Shown piece by piece: positions 54,455 through 62,844 of a DNA stretch of 64,000 nt. The stretch lies in NCBI GenBank assembly GCA_947501045.1, contig CANMUI010000001.1, forward strand, positions 62,001 through 126,000, given 5' to 3'. The position numbers were made by a program, and so were the translations under genes. Under the pieces are notes generated by a model that searched no databases, was not told the DNA's origin, and worked only from the letters and a program-made list of their open reading frames with translations. The DNA is from an uncultured Psychrobacter sp. Lineage in GTDB: Bacteria; Pseudomonadota; Gammaproteobacteria; Pseudomonadales; Moraxellaceae. The first letter of the stretch is position 1. Each line of letters begins with the position of its first letter.

Positions 54455-55978
54455 ATGGTAAAGAATGTAAACAAGAAAGAATTTGATCCTTATAAAGCAC
54501 TTGGTATAGATGGACAAGTTAGACTTGTAGTTTACGATGAAACTTCTCAGAGCTTCATCGTTACTAAAATAATAGAAGCAAAAAAAGTTCTGGAACTTGA
54601 CTTTAATTTTGAAATATATAATAAGAGTGCTTTAAAGTATAAATACCAAATTAAAGGTGAAAATAGCAAATGGGTAGATATAGGAAAGGGATATAATTAT
54701 CTATTTAGGTTACAATCTAATCAGTTGTTTGATGGTTTTAAATTTAGCGTAAAAGATAAAGAAAATGTCAAATTATTGATAGGAATGAAGGATGGTGAGA
54801 TTGGATATTTTACTCGTAACTTACTTTCGAAATACTACTATTACTTTTTAGAATCTCCTAATGAAGATAAGATTAAAAGGATAAGATTATACTTAAAAAG
54901 TTTTTCTAATAGTATCATTAATTCTGATAATAGAGTTGCACATGTATATGCTCAAATAACCTTACTCACAGACTACGTAGAAAAAAAGACTAACGAGGAT
55001 AATGAAACAACTGATAATTTTTCAGATATTCAATGGCTAAATAAAAAAATTGAAGAATATGGTTTTAATTATAGTATAGTTGGATTGCTTACAGGTAGTT
55101 TAGTTGCGAAAGGACATATATCTAGTTTATATGATAGATTACAGACTTATGAATATTACCAACAAGCTTTAAAAGAAGGCGAAGGGTTTATCGAAAACTT
55201 TCTACCAGTAGATGCTCTTTCTACTTATTATCCATCTGTAGATAAAGAAAATACTAGCTTTGAGATAATTGACTATGATATTAGAGAGAAAAGTCCAGTT
55301 TCGACTATAAACATATGCTTTTCTACGGATATTAAGTATTTTCAAATGTTTGCAGCTTCGTGGGCTCAATCATCTTTTCATTTTAATCAGCTTACATTAA
55401 GTTTTGGAATTGTTACTAATAATGAAGAAGAATATAAATTTTGTTTATTTGCATATGAGTCACTCCTTAAGAGTATGGCCAGTTTAATGAATACGGATAT
55501 ACCTAATAACTATAAGTTTTTCTGGATAAAGTCAAAGATTATAAACACGACAGTTTATGCCTGTGCTAGATTCTATTTAGCTCAATATTTATTGAAGAAT
55601 CATGATGAAGATGTATTTATTAGTGATATAGATCAGATTTTAGTAGGTAATTTCGAAGATTATTTGAAAAAGGTTAAGAAAACAGACTATAGTGTTTTAC
55701 AACCTCTTATGAGAGGTTATTTTTCTTTATTACCAGGAAGAAGTCATCTAGCAGGTAATATTTATTTACGTAATGATAGTTATGGAATTGAGTACTGTAC
55801 ATTAATGACAGACTACGTAGGGCTAGGATTTGAAGAAAATAATTCGTGGATACTGGATCAGAATGCTACTAGATATGCTGCAGAAAAAGTCATTGTTGAA
55901 GATTTAAATAAATATGGAAATAGGGCAGTAAGACAGTTCCCAGAACTAAAAACTACTCTAAGAAAAATATTAGAGTAA
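54455..55978 (+). CDS. Putative GT-A-type glycosyltransferase
   Basis: 507 residues, low in GC, AGA-rich. The N-terminal half (1-270) is beta-rich then helical and unrecognised. Residues 285-507 look like a GT-A nucleotide-diphospho-sugar transferase: INICFSTDIKYFQMFAASWAQS, then DVFISDIDQILVGNFEDYL with a DxD motif (DID, about residue 390), LAGNIYLRND and SWILDQNATRYAA. The last resembles the C-terminal donor/acceptor motif of GT8/GT77-like enzymes. Role: probably adds a sugar in the locus. The best ribosome-binding site (AAGGA) is better placed for an out-of-frame ATG at 54448 that yields only 12 codons. Confidence 0.6.
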   Translation: MVKNVNKKEFDPYKALGIDGQVRLVVYDETSQSFIVTKIIEAKKVLELDFNFEIYNKSALKYKYQIKGENSKWVDIGKGYNYLFRLQSNQLFDGFKFSVKDKENVKLLIGMKDGEIGYFTRNLLSKYYYYFLESPNEDKIKRIRLYLKSFSNSIINSDNRVAHVYAQITLLTDYVEKKTNEDNETTDNFSDIQWLNKKIEEYGFNYSIVGLLTGSLVAKGHISSLYDRLQTYEYYQQALKEGEGFIENFLPVDALSTYYPSVDKENTSFEIIDYDIREKSPVSTINICFSTDIKYFQMFAASWAQSSFHFNQLTLSFGIVTNNEEEYKFCLFAYESLLKSMASLMNTDIPNNYKFFWIKSKIINTTVYACARFYLAQYLLKNHDEDVFISDIDQILVGNFEDYLKKVKKTDYSVLQPLMRGYFSLLPGRSHLAGNIYLRNDSYGIEYCTLMTDYVGLGFEENNSWILDQNATRYAAEKVIVEDLNKYGNRAVRQFPELKTTLRKILE

Positions 55979-56093
55979 AAATCTAAATAAAGAGAAAATT
56001 TCAAGAAACAAATAGAAAATATTAATTATTTTGCAATATAATTTAGTAAACATTAAAATATAGTATCCTTATGTCTTACTAAGATAAACGCTA

Positions 56094-57443
56094 TCAAAAA
56101 TTATCAGTAAAAGTATTACTGGTATGGCCTTTTTTGAGGTTAATATCGTTATCCGTCCCTGTATTATTGAAAACCTTATTATTTTCTGCCTTTTTGGTGA
56201 GTTTGATAGCGACTTTAGAATTAGTAATTATATTGTCTTTAATTAGGTTATGAGATGAAGCTAAGGAGATGGCATATTTTTGGCAGTGTTGTAAGTGATT
56301 GTCCATAATTGTTGTGTGATCAAATTTTTCTCTGTTGACGGAAATCCCATAACTGGTTCCAATTATTTGATTGCTTTTAACAATCATATGCTCACCATTA
56401 CAACGTATAGCTTTATGCGCAGTATCGCGAATGATATTATCAGCAATAATACTAGCAGAGCCTGCAGAAATGCCTTCATAGAATCCAATCACAGTATTGT
56501 TAGCTACCATGCAATTTTTTGCTCCATTGAGTTTGATACACGCGCTTTTCTCCTCAATAGCTTGGTCGATGTAGTTATTTAGAACATGAATGTCACGAGA
56601 CTTTTGTTTAGGTAATTCAGCTTCAGATGAGGTCTCGGCCTTTACCAGCGAGCGAATATAATGCCCAATACAGCCTCTGACGATACCTTTCCCCGAATTA
56701 AGCTCATACAAGATTGCATCATTACCGACTTGTTCGAAGACACAAGCATCGACGATATTATAGCGACCAGATGCTTTGTCTTTATCAGAATTAAAGCGTC
56801 CAAATCTTATAACATGCTCTTTACAATGTGAAAAAGTCACGCCGTATATTTGGTTATAGTAACCTTTAAAAACAAAAATATTATTACTTTGGCAGTCTTT
56901 GATGACGCCACCTCTTACTATATTATGCCTAGTTTCTTGTTCAAATATAGCGACATTATTTTTGAAGTTATGAGCGTCTATATTATTTAACTCAACCTGC
57001 TGGTTATTAGTGAACCTTAATGCAACTTGGTGTTTTTTGTTTACCTCAACAGTCGTACTACCATCAAAAACAATATCCGATATCTCAATAGGATTAGTTG
57101 ATTTGTCATACATAAGCCCGCTATATTTAGTATCCTGATTGCTCATGATGCAAGCCTGATCACCGAAGAAGGAAACCCCTTTGATATCAATACCAGAGAG
57201 TAGATAAGTACCAGCTGGGAAAAATAGAGATCGCTTTTTTGTAGCAGCTCTATCAAAGGCCGCTTGCACCGCTTTGCTATCATCTGTGTTACCATCACCG
57301 ATAGCGCCAAACTGCTTCACTGAAAGCTGTTGAGAGGTTTGGGAAGAAGGTCGAGAGGACATAGCGCAGGCAGACTCCATATAGACAATACTCGATAACA
57401 TGGTAAGTTTAAACAGTTTTTGATTGAATTGACGACGATCCAA
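56094..57443 (-). CDS. Exported right-handed beta-helix (pectate-lyase-superfamily) protein
   Basis: 449 residues on the strand opposite to the rest of the locus. The N-terminus MDRRQFNQKLFKLTMLSS... has a twin-arginine followed by a hydrophobic stretch and small residues (SACAMS), so a Tat or Sec signal peptide is likely. The mature protein begins VKQFGAIGDGNTDDSKAVQAAFDRA, the pectate_lyase_3 signature, and continues as many short beta-helix repeats rich in Asn, Ile and Val (NNIDAHNF, IIADNIIRDTAHKAI, IMDNHLQHCQKYAI, IIDN-type turns). Such proteins are polysaccharide lyases, depolymerases or epimerases. It starts at TTG 57443, supported by GGAGAG upstream. Confidence 0.75.
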   Translation of the reverse strand: MDRRQFNQKLFKLTMLSSIVYMESACAMSSRPSSQTSQQLSVKQFGAIGDGNTDDSKAVQAAFDRAATKKRSLFFPAGTYLLSGIDIKGVSFFGDQACIMSNQDTKYSGLMYDKSTNPIEISDIVFDGSTTVEVNKKHQVALRFTNNQQVELNNIDAHNFKNNVAIFEQETRHNIVRGGVIKDCQSNNIFVFKGYYNQIYGVTFSHCKEHVIRFGRFNSDKDKASGRYNIVDACVFEQVGNDAILYELNSGKGIVRGCIGHYIRSLVKAETSSEAELPKQKSRDIHVLNNYIDQAIEEKSACIKLNGAKNCMVANNTVIGFYEGISAGSASIIADNIIRDTAHKAIRCNGEHMIVKSNQIIGTSYGISVNREKFDHTTIMDNHLQHCQKYAISLASSHNLIKDNIITNSKVAIKLTKKAENNKVFNNTGTDNDINLKKGHTSNTFTDNF

Positions 57444-57677
57444 AAGGACTCTCCGAAAGGACTAAAAGTTAAAATTGAAAATTGAAGAAGTTTAAAAAGT
57501 GCTACTGAGGAGATGATTGATAGAGTGGTCATCTTATTAGTATAGAATTTTATTGTTAGATGAATACTAAATAACGATACACTCTATCGAGTATCTTTAT
57601 TGTACAGTGATGTTAGCATTGTCATCACCCAAACATCAAAGTGTTCAATTTTTAAACTTAAGACATAGGATCATACT

Positions 57678-58658
57678 TTGTTAAAGTTAGCACTAATCAG
57701 TGACGAGTTGACCTCCAAATCCTTGCATAAATCAAATGCTTTTAAAATCGTTGAACAACAGCTTCAGTATCAGCTTTGGAAAAGACGTAAGCCTGACTTT
57801 ATCTTAGTAGAGTCCGCATGGCGGGGCTATAAGGACAGATGGCGTTATAAGATAGCCAATTATCCTGACTATCCTGAACGCAGTAATGTCGAACTGCGTA
57901 AACTCTTAGAGCTTGCAGACAAACATAATATCCCAGCCGTGTTCTGGAATAAAGAAGACGGCGCTCATTTTAACCGCTTTATCAATTCGGCTAGCTTATT
58001 TAAGTATATTCTGACGGTTGATGAAAACTGCGTCGAACGCTACCAGTCGATACTAGGCAAGAGTGTCCGAGTAGGGGTGTTACCTTTTGCGGTACAGCCT
58101 AAGTTTCATTATCCCACCGATTTACCTCCTCGTTATAATCAAAGCTTATTTGTAGGCAGCTATAGCCATCATATCCATAGTGTACGTCAGCAATGGCAGA
58201 ATATGGCATTTACCGCCGCTTCGCCTTATGGGCTGACTATCGTCGATCGCAACTCTGACCGCAAATCAGACGTTTATCGTTATCCTGATCTGCCGAATAT
58301 GACTATCAAACCTGCCGTACCTTATGATCAGACAGGTGCGCTATTTAGGCAGTATTCGCATTGCCTAAACGTTAACACAGTAACTGACTCCCCAAGTATG
58401 TTTTCCCGCCGTCTGATTGAAATTATGGCTTGTGGTCGTTTAGCGGTCACCAATCCAAGCCTAGCAGTCAATACGCGCTTTGAAGGGATGTGCGAAGTCA
58501 TTGATAATAAAGAACAAGCGGATGAACTATTTGCGCAGTTAGCTAAAGGCTATACCAAAGAGCAGACAGAAATGATGCGCTACGCAAGTGATCATGTACT
58601 ACAAAATTACAATTATGATAAATGGTTACAACGCATTATCGAGTTTATTGATTTATAG
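57678..58658 (+). CDS. CgeB-like glycosyltransferase
   Basis: 326 residues. One GT-B domain related to the first transferase domain of the 1259-residue protein at 41705. Shared landmarks are ISDELTS versus IMDEFTS, LVESAWRG versus FIESAWQG, VFWNKEDGAHF versus VFWSKEDPVHF, PFAVQPKFH versus YFAAQPKIH, and MFSRRLIEIMACG versus MFARRVFEMLASN. It starts at TTG 57678, with AGGA 7 bases upstream. Cytoplasmic. Likely transfers one sugar during assembly of the locus glycan; donor unknown. Less AT-rich than the preceding genes. Confidence 0.75.
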   Translation: MLKLALISDELTSKSLHKSNAFKIVEQQLQYQLWKRRKPDFILVESAWRGYKDRWRYKIANYPDYPERSNVELRKLLELADKHNIPAVFWNKEDGAHFNRFINSASLFKYILTVDENCVERYQSILGKSVRVGVLPFAVQPKFHYPTDLPPRYNQSLFVGSYSHHIHSVRQQWQNMAFTAASPYGLTIVDRNSDRKSDVYRYPDLPNMTIKPAVPYDQTGALFRQYSHCLNVNTVTDSPSMFSRRLIEIMACGRLAVTNPSLAVNTRFEGMCEVIDNKEQADELFAQLAKGYTKEQTEMMRYASDHVLQNYNYDKWLQRIIEFIDL

Positions 58659-58694
58659 TAAGGAAACTAATTTTTACTAGACTCATTTACTACT

Positions 58695-59570
58695 ATGTCC
58701 ACATCTACCATCACCCACGCCGTCATCCCCGTCGCAGGCTTTGGCACACGTATGCTGCCGCTATCTAAGTCTGTTCCCAAAGAATTATTACCACTAGGCA
58801 ATCGTCCTGCTATTCACTATGTGGTGGCAGAGGCGATCGCTGCTGGTATCAAGCATATTGTCTTGGTCGGACACGCGCAAAAAAGCGCGATTGAGAACTA
58901 CTTCGATATCAACGCGGAATTAGATAATCAGCTGCGCCATAAAGGCAAAGACGAGCTGGCAGACAGTCTCAATTGGCTACCAGAAGATGTGAGCGTATCG
59001 ATGATACGTCAGGGCAAGCCTTTAGGCTTAGGTCATGCGGTATTGGCGGCGCGTCCTATTATCGGCAATCATGACTTTGCGGTTTTGCTACCCGATGTGG
59101 TGCTTGATCCCTTTACTACCGATATGCACACGGACAACTTGGCGTTTATGATCGATGCTTTTGGCAGGGACAAACACTCACAAATTCTGGTAGATGCGGT
59201 TGCAGATGAAGACGTACATAAATACGGTATCGCCAAGCTTATCGATAGTGAGAGCAAGACTGATTATAAAGACATAAATGCCAGCTTTAAAGTCGCAGGC
59301 TTTGTAGAAAAGCCCAGCTTAAACGATGCGCCATCTAATTTGGCCGTGGTGGGTCGATACGTGTTTAGCAATCAGATCTTTGATTATTTAGCGCAGACTA
59401 CAGCCTCGGTAGGCGGGGAGATTCAGCTGACCGATGCCATTGACGCTCTAATTAGCGAATACGGCGTCAATGTTACCACCATGCGCGGTGACAGCTATGA
59501 TGCAGGCGACATGCGCTCTTATATGCAGGCGTTTATTTACTTTGCCGAGCAGCAGTTACAGGATGATTAG
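58695..59570 (+). CDS. galU: UTP-glucose-1-phosphate uridylyltransferase
   Basis: 291 residues. Makes UDP-glucose from glucose 1-phosphate. VIPVAGFGTRMLPLSKSVPKELLPLGNRP is the nucleotide-binding signature; RQGKPLGLGHAVL, LLPDVVLDP, FVEKP, GRYVF and GGEIQLTDAI complete the family pattern. 36 bases after the CgeB-like transferase, and 6 bases before pgi, so the three are probably co-transcribed. No clear Shine-Dalgarno sequence. Confidence 0.95.
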   Translation: MSTSTITHAVIPVAGFGTRMLPLSKSVPKELLPLGNRPAIHYVVAEAIAAGIKHIVLVGHAQKSAIENYFDINAELDNQLRHKGKDELADSLNWLPEDVSVSMIRQGKPLGLGHAVLAARPIIGNHDFAVLLPDVVLDPFTTDMHTDNLAFMIDAFGRDKHSQILVDAVADEDVHKYGIAKLIDSESKTDYKDINASFKVAGFVEKPSLNDAPSNLAVVGRYVFSNQIFDYLAQTTASVGGEIQLTDAIDALISEYGVNVTTMRGDSYDAGDMRSYMQAFIYFAEQQLQDD

Positions 59571-59576
59571 TAGACA

Positions 59577-61268
59577 ATGAAGCAAAACGATAGTAAGGAT
59601 GATCATAAGCACGCTAAAAATTATAACAGTGCTCGTCACTCAGCGCATTGGCAGCAGTTGCAGCAGCTAGCAGATAAGCAGTGGTCACTAGCTAGCTTGT
59701 TTGCGCAAGATGAGACGCGCGCGACGCGTTTTAGTGTTGAGTCAGGCGCGCTGTATATGGACTTTAGCAAGCAGTGTTTAGATGAGACAGTGTTATCTCA
59801 TTTGTTAGGCTTAGCTGATAGCTGTGATTTGTCAGCACGTATTCAAGCGCTGCTACAAGGGGCGATGGTCAATACCAGCGAGGAGCGCGCGGCGCTGCAT
59901 ACAGCGTTACGACTACCGGAGACTGCTAAGCTGCAAGTCGATGAGCAAAATGTGGTGGCTGATGTACACCGGAGTTTGGCGCAAGTAGCACGCTTATCTG
60001 AGCGCGTACGCACTGGTACTTGGCGCGGATTTTCGGGTAAAGCTATTACCGATGTGGTCAACATTGGTGTTGGTGGTTCAGACTTGGGGCCACTGATGGC
60101 AACGACTGCCCTTGATGAGTGGGCAGATACGGATATCGAGGTGCATTTTGTCTCCAATATGGACGGCACTCAGCTGGATAATTTGCTCAAGCATTTAAAT
60201 CCTGAGACCACTTTATTTATTATCTCCTCCAAATCCTTTGGTACCATCGATACTTTATCTAATGCTAAAACCGCGCTGTCGTGGCTACTAGCCACGGCGA
60301 AATTAGTTGCTGGTACTGAGGACAGCGTACTGCGACGCCACTTTATTGGTATCTCCGCCAATAGTGACAAGATGAGCGCTTGGGGCATCCATCCTGAGCA
60401 CCAGCTCCAGCTTTGGGACTGGGTTGGCGGCCGGTTTTCTTTGTGGTCAGCGATTGGACTGGCTACTGCTATTCGTATTGGCATGCCCAGCTTTAAAGCA
60501 CTATTGGCTGGTGCTCATAGTATGGATGAGCATTTTGCACAAACTGATTTTGGACAAAATCTACCAGTACTTTTAGGGTTGATTGCAGTTTGGAATAGCA
60601 CTTTTTTGCAAGTGCACGCGCATACAGTATTGCCTTACGATGGCCGTTTGAGCTATCTGCCAAGCTATTTGACTCAGCTTGAGATGGAGAGTAACGGTAA
60701 GTCAGTCACCCAGCATGGCGATCATATCGACTACGATACTTGTCCGATTCTTTGGGGCGAGATTGGCTCTAACGCCCAGCACGCCTTTTATCAGCTCTTG
60801 CATCAAGGCACGCAGCACGTTTCTTGCGACTTTATTGCCTGTGTGAACCGTTATAGTGATAAAGAGCACAATGCCTCATTGCAGCAGCAGCATGAGCTGT
60901 CGTTGGCCAATTGTTTGGCGCAAAGCCGGGTACTGGCTTTTGGCAATGACGCTGTTGGCGACGATATTTTGGACAATAATATCACTGTGGATGCCGATAA
61001 ATACAAGCACTACCGCGGCAATCAGCCCTCAACCACTATACTGATCGACGAGCTCACCCCGCAGAGCTTAGGAGCACTGATAGCGCTTTATGAGCATAAA
61101 GTCTATGTCATGGCCAGTATTTGGTATATTAACCCATTTGATCAGTGGGGGGTTGAGATGGGCAAACAGATGGCAGAGTCGGTATATGTGGCTATGCAAC
61201 AAGAAGCTAGCGATCAATTTGATAGCTCAACCGATCAGCTCTTACAGCACATCAAGCGCTTTTCTTAA
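59577..61268 (+). CDS. pgi: Glucose-6-phosphate isomerase
   Basis: 563 residues. Interconverts glucose 6-phosphate and fructose 6-phosphate. Seen: NIGVGGSDLGPLMAT, SKSFGTIDTLSNA, DWVGGRFSLWSAIGL (family signature 1), QLEMESNGKSV, GSNAQHAFYQLLHQG and the C-terminal NPFDQWGVEMGK with catalytic Lys. Placement after galU matches Acinetobacter K loci, where gpi supplies precursors for capsule sugars. Confidence 0.96.
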   Translation: MKQNDSKDDHKHAKNYNSARHSAHWQQLQQLADKQWSLASLFAQDETRATRFSVESGALYMDFSKQCLDETVLSHLLGLADSCDLSARIQALLQGAMVNTSEERAALHTALRLPETAKLQVDEQNVVADVHRSLAQVARLSERVRTGTWRGFSGKAITDVVNIGVGGSDLGPLMATTALDEWADTDIEVHFVSNMDGTQLDNLLKHLNPETTLFIISSKSFGTIDTLSNAKTALSWLLATAKLVAGTEDSVLRRHFIGISANSDKMSAWGIHPEHQLQLWDWVGGRFSLWSAIGLATAIRIGMPSFKALLAGAHSMDEHFAQTDFGQNLPVLLGLIAVWNSTFLQVHAHTVLPYDGRLSYLPSYLTQLEMESNGKSVTQHGDHIDYDTCPILWGEIGSNAQHAFYQLLHQGTQHVSCDFIACVNRYSDKEHNASLQQQHELSLANCLAQSRVLAFGNDAVGDDILDNNITVDADKYKHYRGNQPSTTILIDELTPQSLGALIALYEHKVYVMASIWYINPFDQWGVEMGKQMAESVYVAMQQEASDQFDSSTDQLLQHIKRFS

Positions 61269-61330
61269 TGTTGTTTCAGATTTAATGATAAGCTATCGTA
61301 AGCTGGGTTTTTAATCCTGAGAAACGTTAA

Positions 61331-61349
61331 AAAATTGCACTGCAATTTT
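61331..61349. repeat. AT-rich inverted repeat between pgi and the ugd-like gene
   Basis: AAAATTGC-ACT-GCAATTTT is a perfect 8-bp stem with a 3-nt loop. A second imperfect inverted repeat (GAATTCT...AGAATTTC) follows near 61362-61382. Could be a weak terminator or a regulator site. Confidence 0.4.
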
Positions 61350-61439
61350 AGTTTCGCAAGAGGAATTCTTTAAATAGAATTTCTGTAAGATACTTTGAAA
61401 TCTATAATCTAAATGTCTTGCCATTAAAAAGGATATAAG

Positions 61440-62831
61440 ATGTCTGTTACTCCAAGCCATGTCGATAATATTAATGATAAATCAGCAGTCTGTGTCATCG
61501 TTGGTCATGGTATCGAAGCCATTACCAGCGCTGTAGTGCTGGCAAGTTTGGGTCAAACTGTGCATCTCTATGCCGATATGGATGTACTTGCGCAGCAGCT
61601 CCAGCAATACGGCTTTGAGCGTCATTTGCAGGCGCTGTGGCAGATGTATGATCAGCAGCAGCAGATTGTCAGTCAAGCATTACCTAGTAGCGCGGACAAA
61701 ATACTGCAAATTTACAAAGCGTCAGCAGCTGATAGTCAAGACGATGACGCCATAAAAGCGGCACAACATACAAAAGATGATACAGCCGTTGCTCTTTACT
61801 GGTTGTTTTTGGATAGTATAAAGTCAACTTGGCAGGATGACAGTTGGATTAGCGCTTTTAATTACAGCGATGAGCAGACGCTGCCTATGGTGTTGAGTGG
61901 TATTGAAGCACTGGGACGGGTCGCAGATATTGCCGCGCGTCTAAAGCGAGCATGGGTCTATTACGTGCCCTTTGTTTTCTTGCAAGATGGCGATGCTTAT
62001 AGCTCTATGCTGAGTCCGTCTTTATGGCTGCTGGGCGAGAAGACAGCTGATAGTAGCCGTCAGCACCTAAGACCTTTGCAGCCTTTGATGCAACATGCTA
62101 GTGCTTCTCACTGCGCTGATATTGCTACCATAGAGTTTGCACGCAGTAGCATTATGAGTATGCTGGCAACAAGGGTGAGCTTTATGAATGGGCTGTCGCG
62201 ATTGGCAGACAGTCATCATATTGATATCCAAGAAGTCAGTTATATTATGGGACTGGACGCGCGCGTCGGTAGCAGCTACTTAAAAGCAGGCTGGGGTTTT
62301 GGCGGTAATACACTACCCAGCGAGCTGCAGCAGTTAGAGCAATCGGCGCAAGCCAGCCGCGTAGAGATGCCCCTACTGCAGGCCATCCAGCATATCAACG
62401 AAGATCAAAAAGAGCTGATATTTCGTAAGTTCTGGCAATATTTCGATGGCTTTATCGATAATAAAACCGTGATGATTTGGGGCGGTAGTTATAAGTCAGG
62501 ATCTGGTCGTACAGCTGGTTCGGCTATCCATCCCTTACTGGCTCTGTTATGGTCTTATAATATTCGTACCTTAATCTATAGTGACAAAGCCAAGGCTGAG
62601 CTGCATAGCTTATATAGTGAGCAGCCATTATTGCAGTTGCTTGATGATCCTTATACCAAGCTTCATAGTACGCAGGCCTTATTTATTATGAGCTGGCCGC
62701 TACATTATCCTTTGGAGATCAGCCAAATTAATAAGACCGCTCAGCCTATTTTTGATGCCCAAAACGCACTGACACGCCCGCAGATACAAAGCCTCGTTGG
62801 GGATTATATGGGTATTGGGCGAGCCAAATAA
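61440..62831 (+). CDS. UDP-glucose 6-dehydrogenase homologue lacking catalytic residues (pseudoenzyme)
   Basis: 463 residues that follow the UDP-glucose/GDP-mannose dehydrogenase layout: N-terminal Rossmann region, central helix (IEFARSSIMSMLATRVSFMNGL), GLDARVGSSYLKAGWGFGGNTLPSEL, and C-terminal UDP-binding domain (VMIWGGSYKSGSGRTAGS). Key residues are changed. The GxGxxG of the NAD site reads VGHGIEAI. The EAxKYxxN helix has Lys replaced by Arg and Asn by Met. The nucleophile Cys of GFGGxCxPKD is Thr (T291), with Ser-Glu in place of Lys-Asp. The frame is intact with a good AAGGA site, so it is expressed but probably not a dehydrogenase. A structural or regulatory role is inferred. Confidence 0.75.
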   Translation: MSVTPSHVDNINDKSAVCVIVGHGIEAITSAVVLASLGQTVHLYADMDVLAQQLQQYGFERHLQALWQMYDQQQQIVSQALPSSADKILQIYKASAADSQDDDAIKAAQHTKDDTAVALYWLFLDSIKSTWQDDSWISAFNYSDEQTLPMVLSGIEALGRVADIAARLKRAWVYYVPFVFLQDGDAYSSMLSPSLWLLGEKTADSSRQHLRPLQPLMQHASASHCADIATIEFARSSIMSMLATRVSFMNGLSRLADSHHIDIQEVSYIMGLDARVGSSYLKAGWGFGGNTLPSELQQLEQSAQASRVEMPLLQAIQHINEDQKELIFRKFWQYFDGFIDNKTVMIWGGSYKSGSGRTAGSAIHPLLALLWSYNIRTLIYSDKAKAELHSLYSEQPLLQLLDDPYTKLHSTQALFIMSWPLHYPLEISQINKTAQPIFDAQNALTRPQIQSLVGDYMGIGRAK

Positions 62832-62844
62832 TCAACAATCAGTC

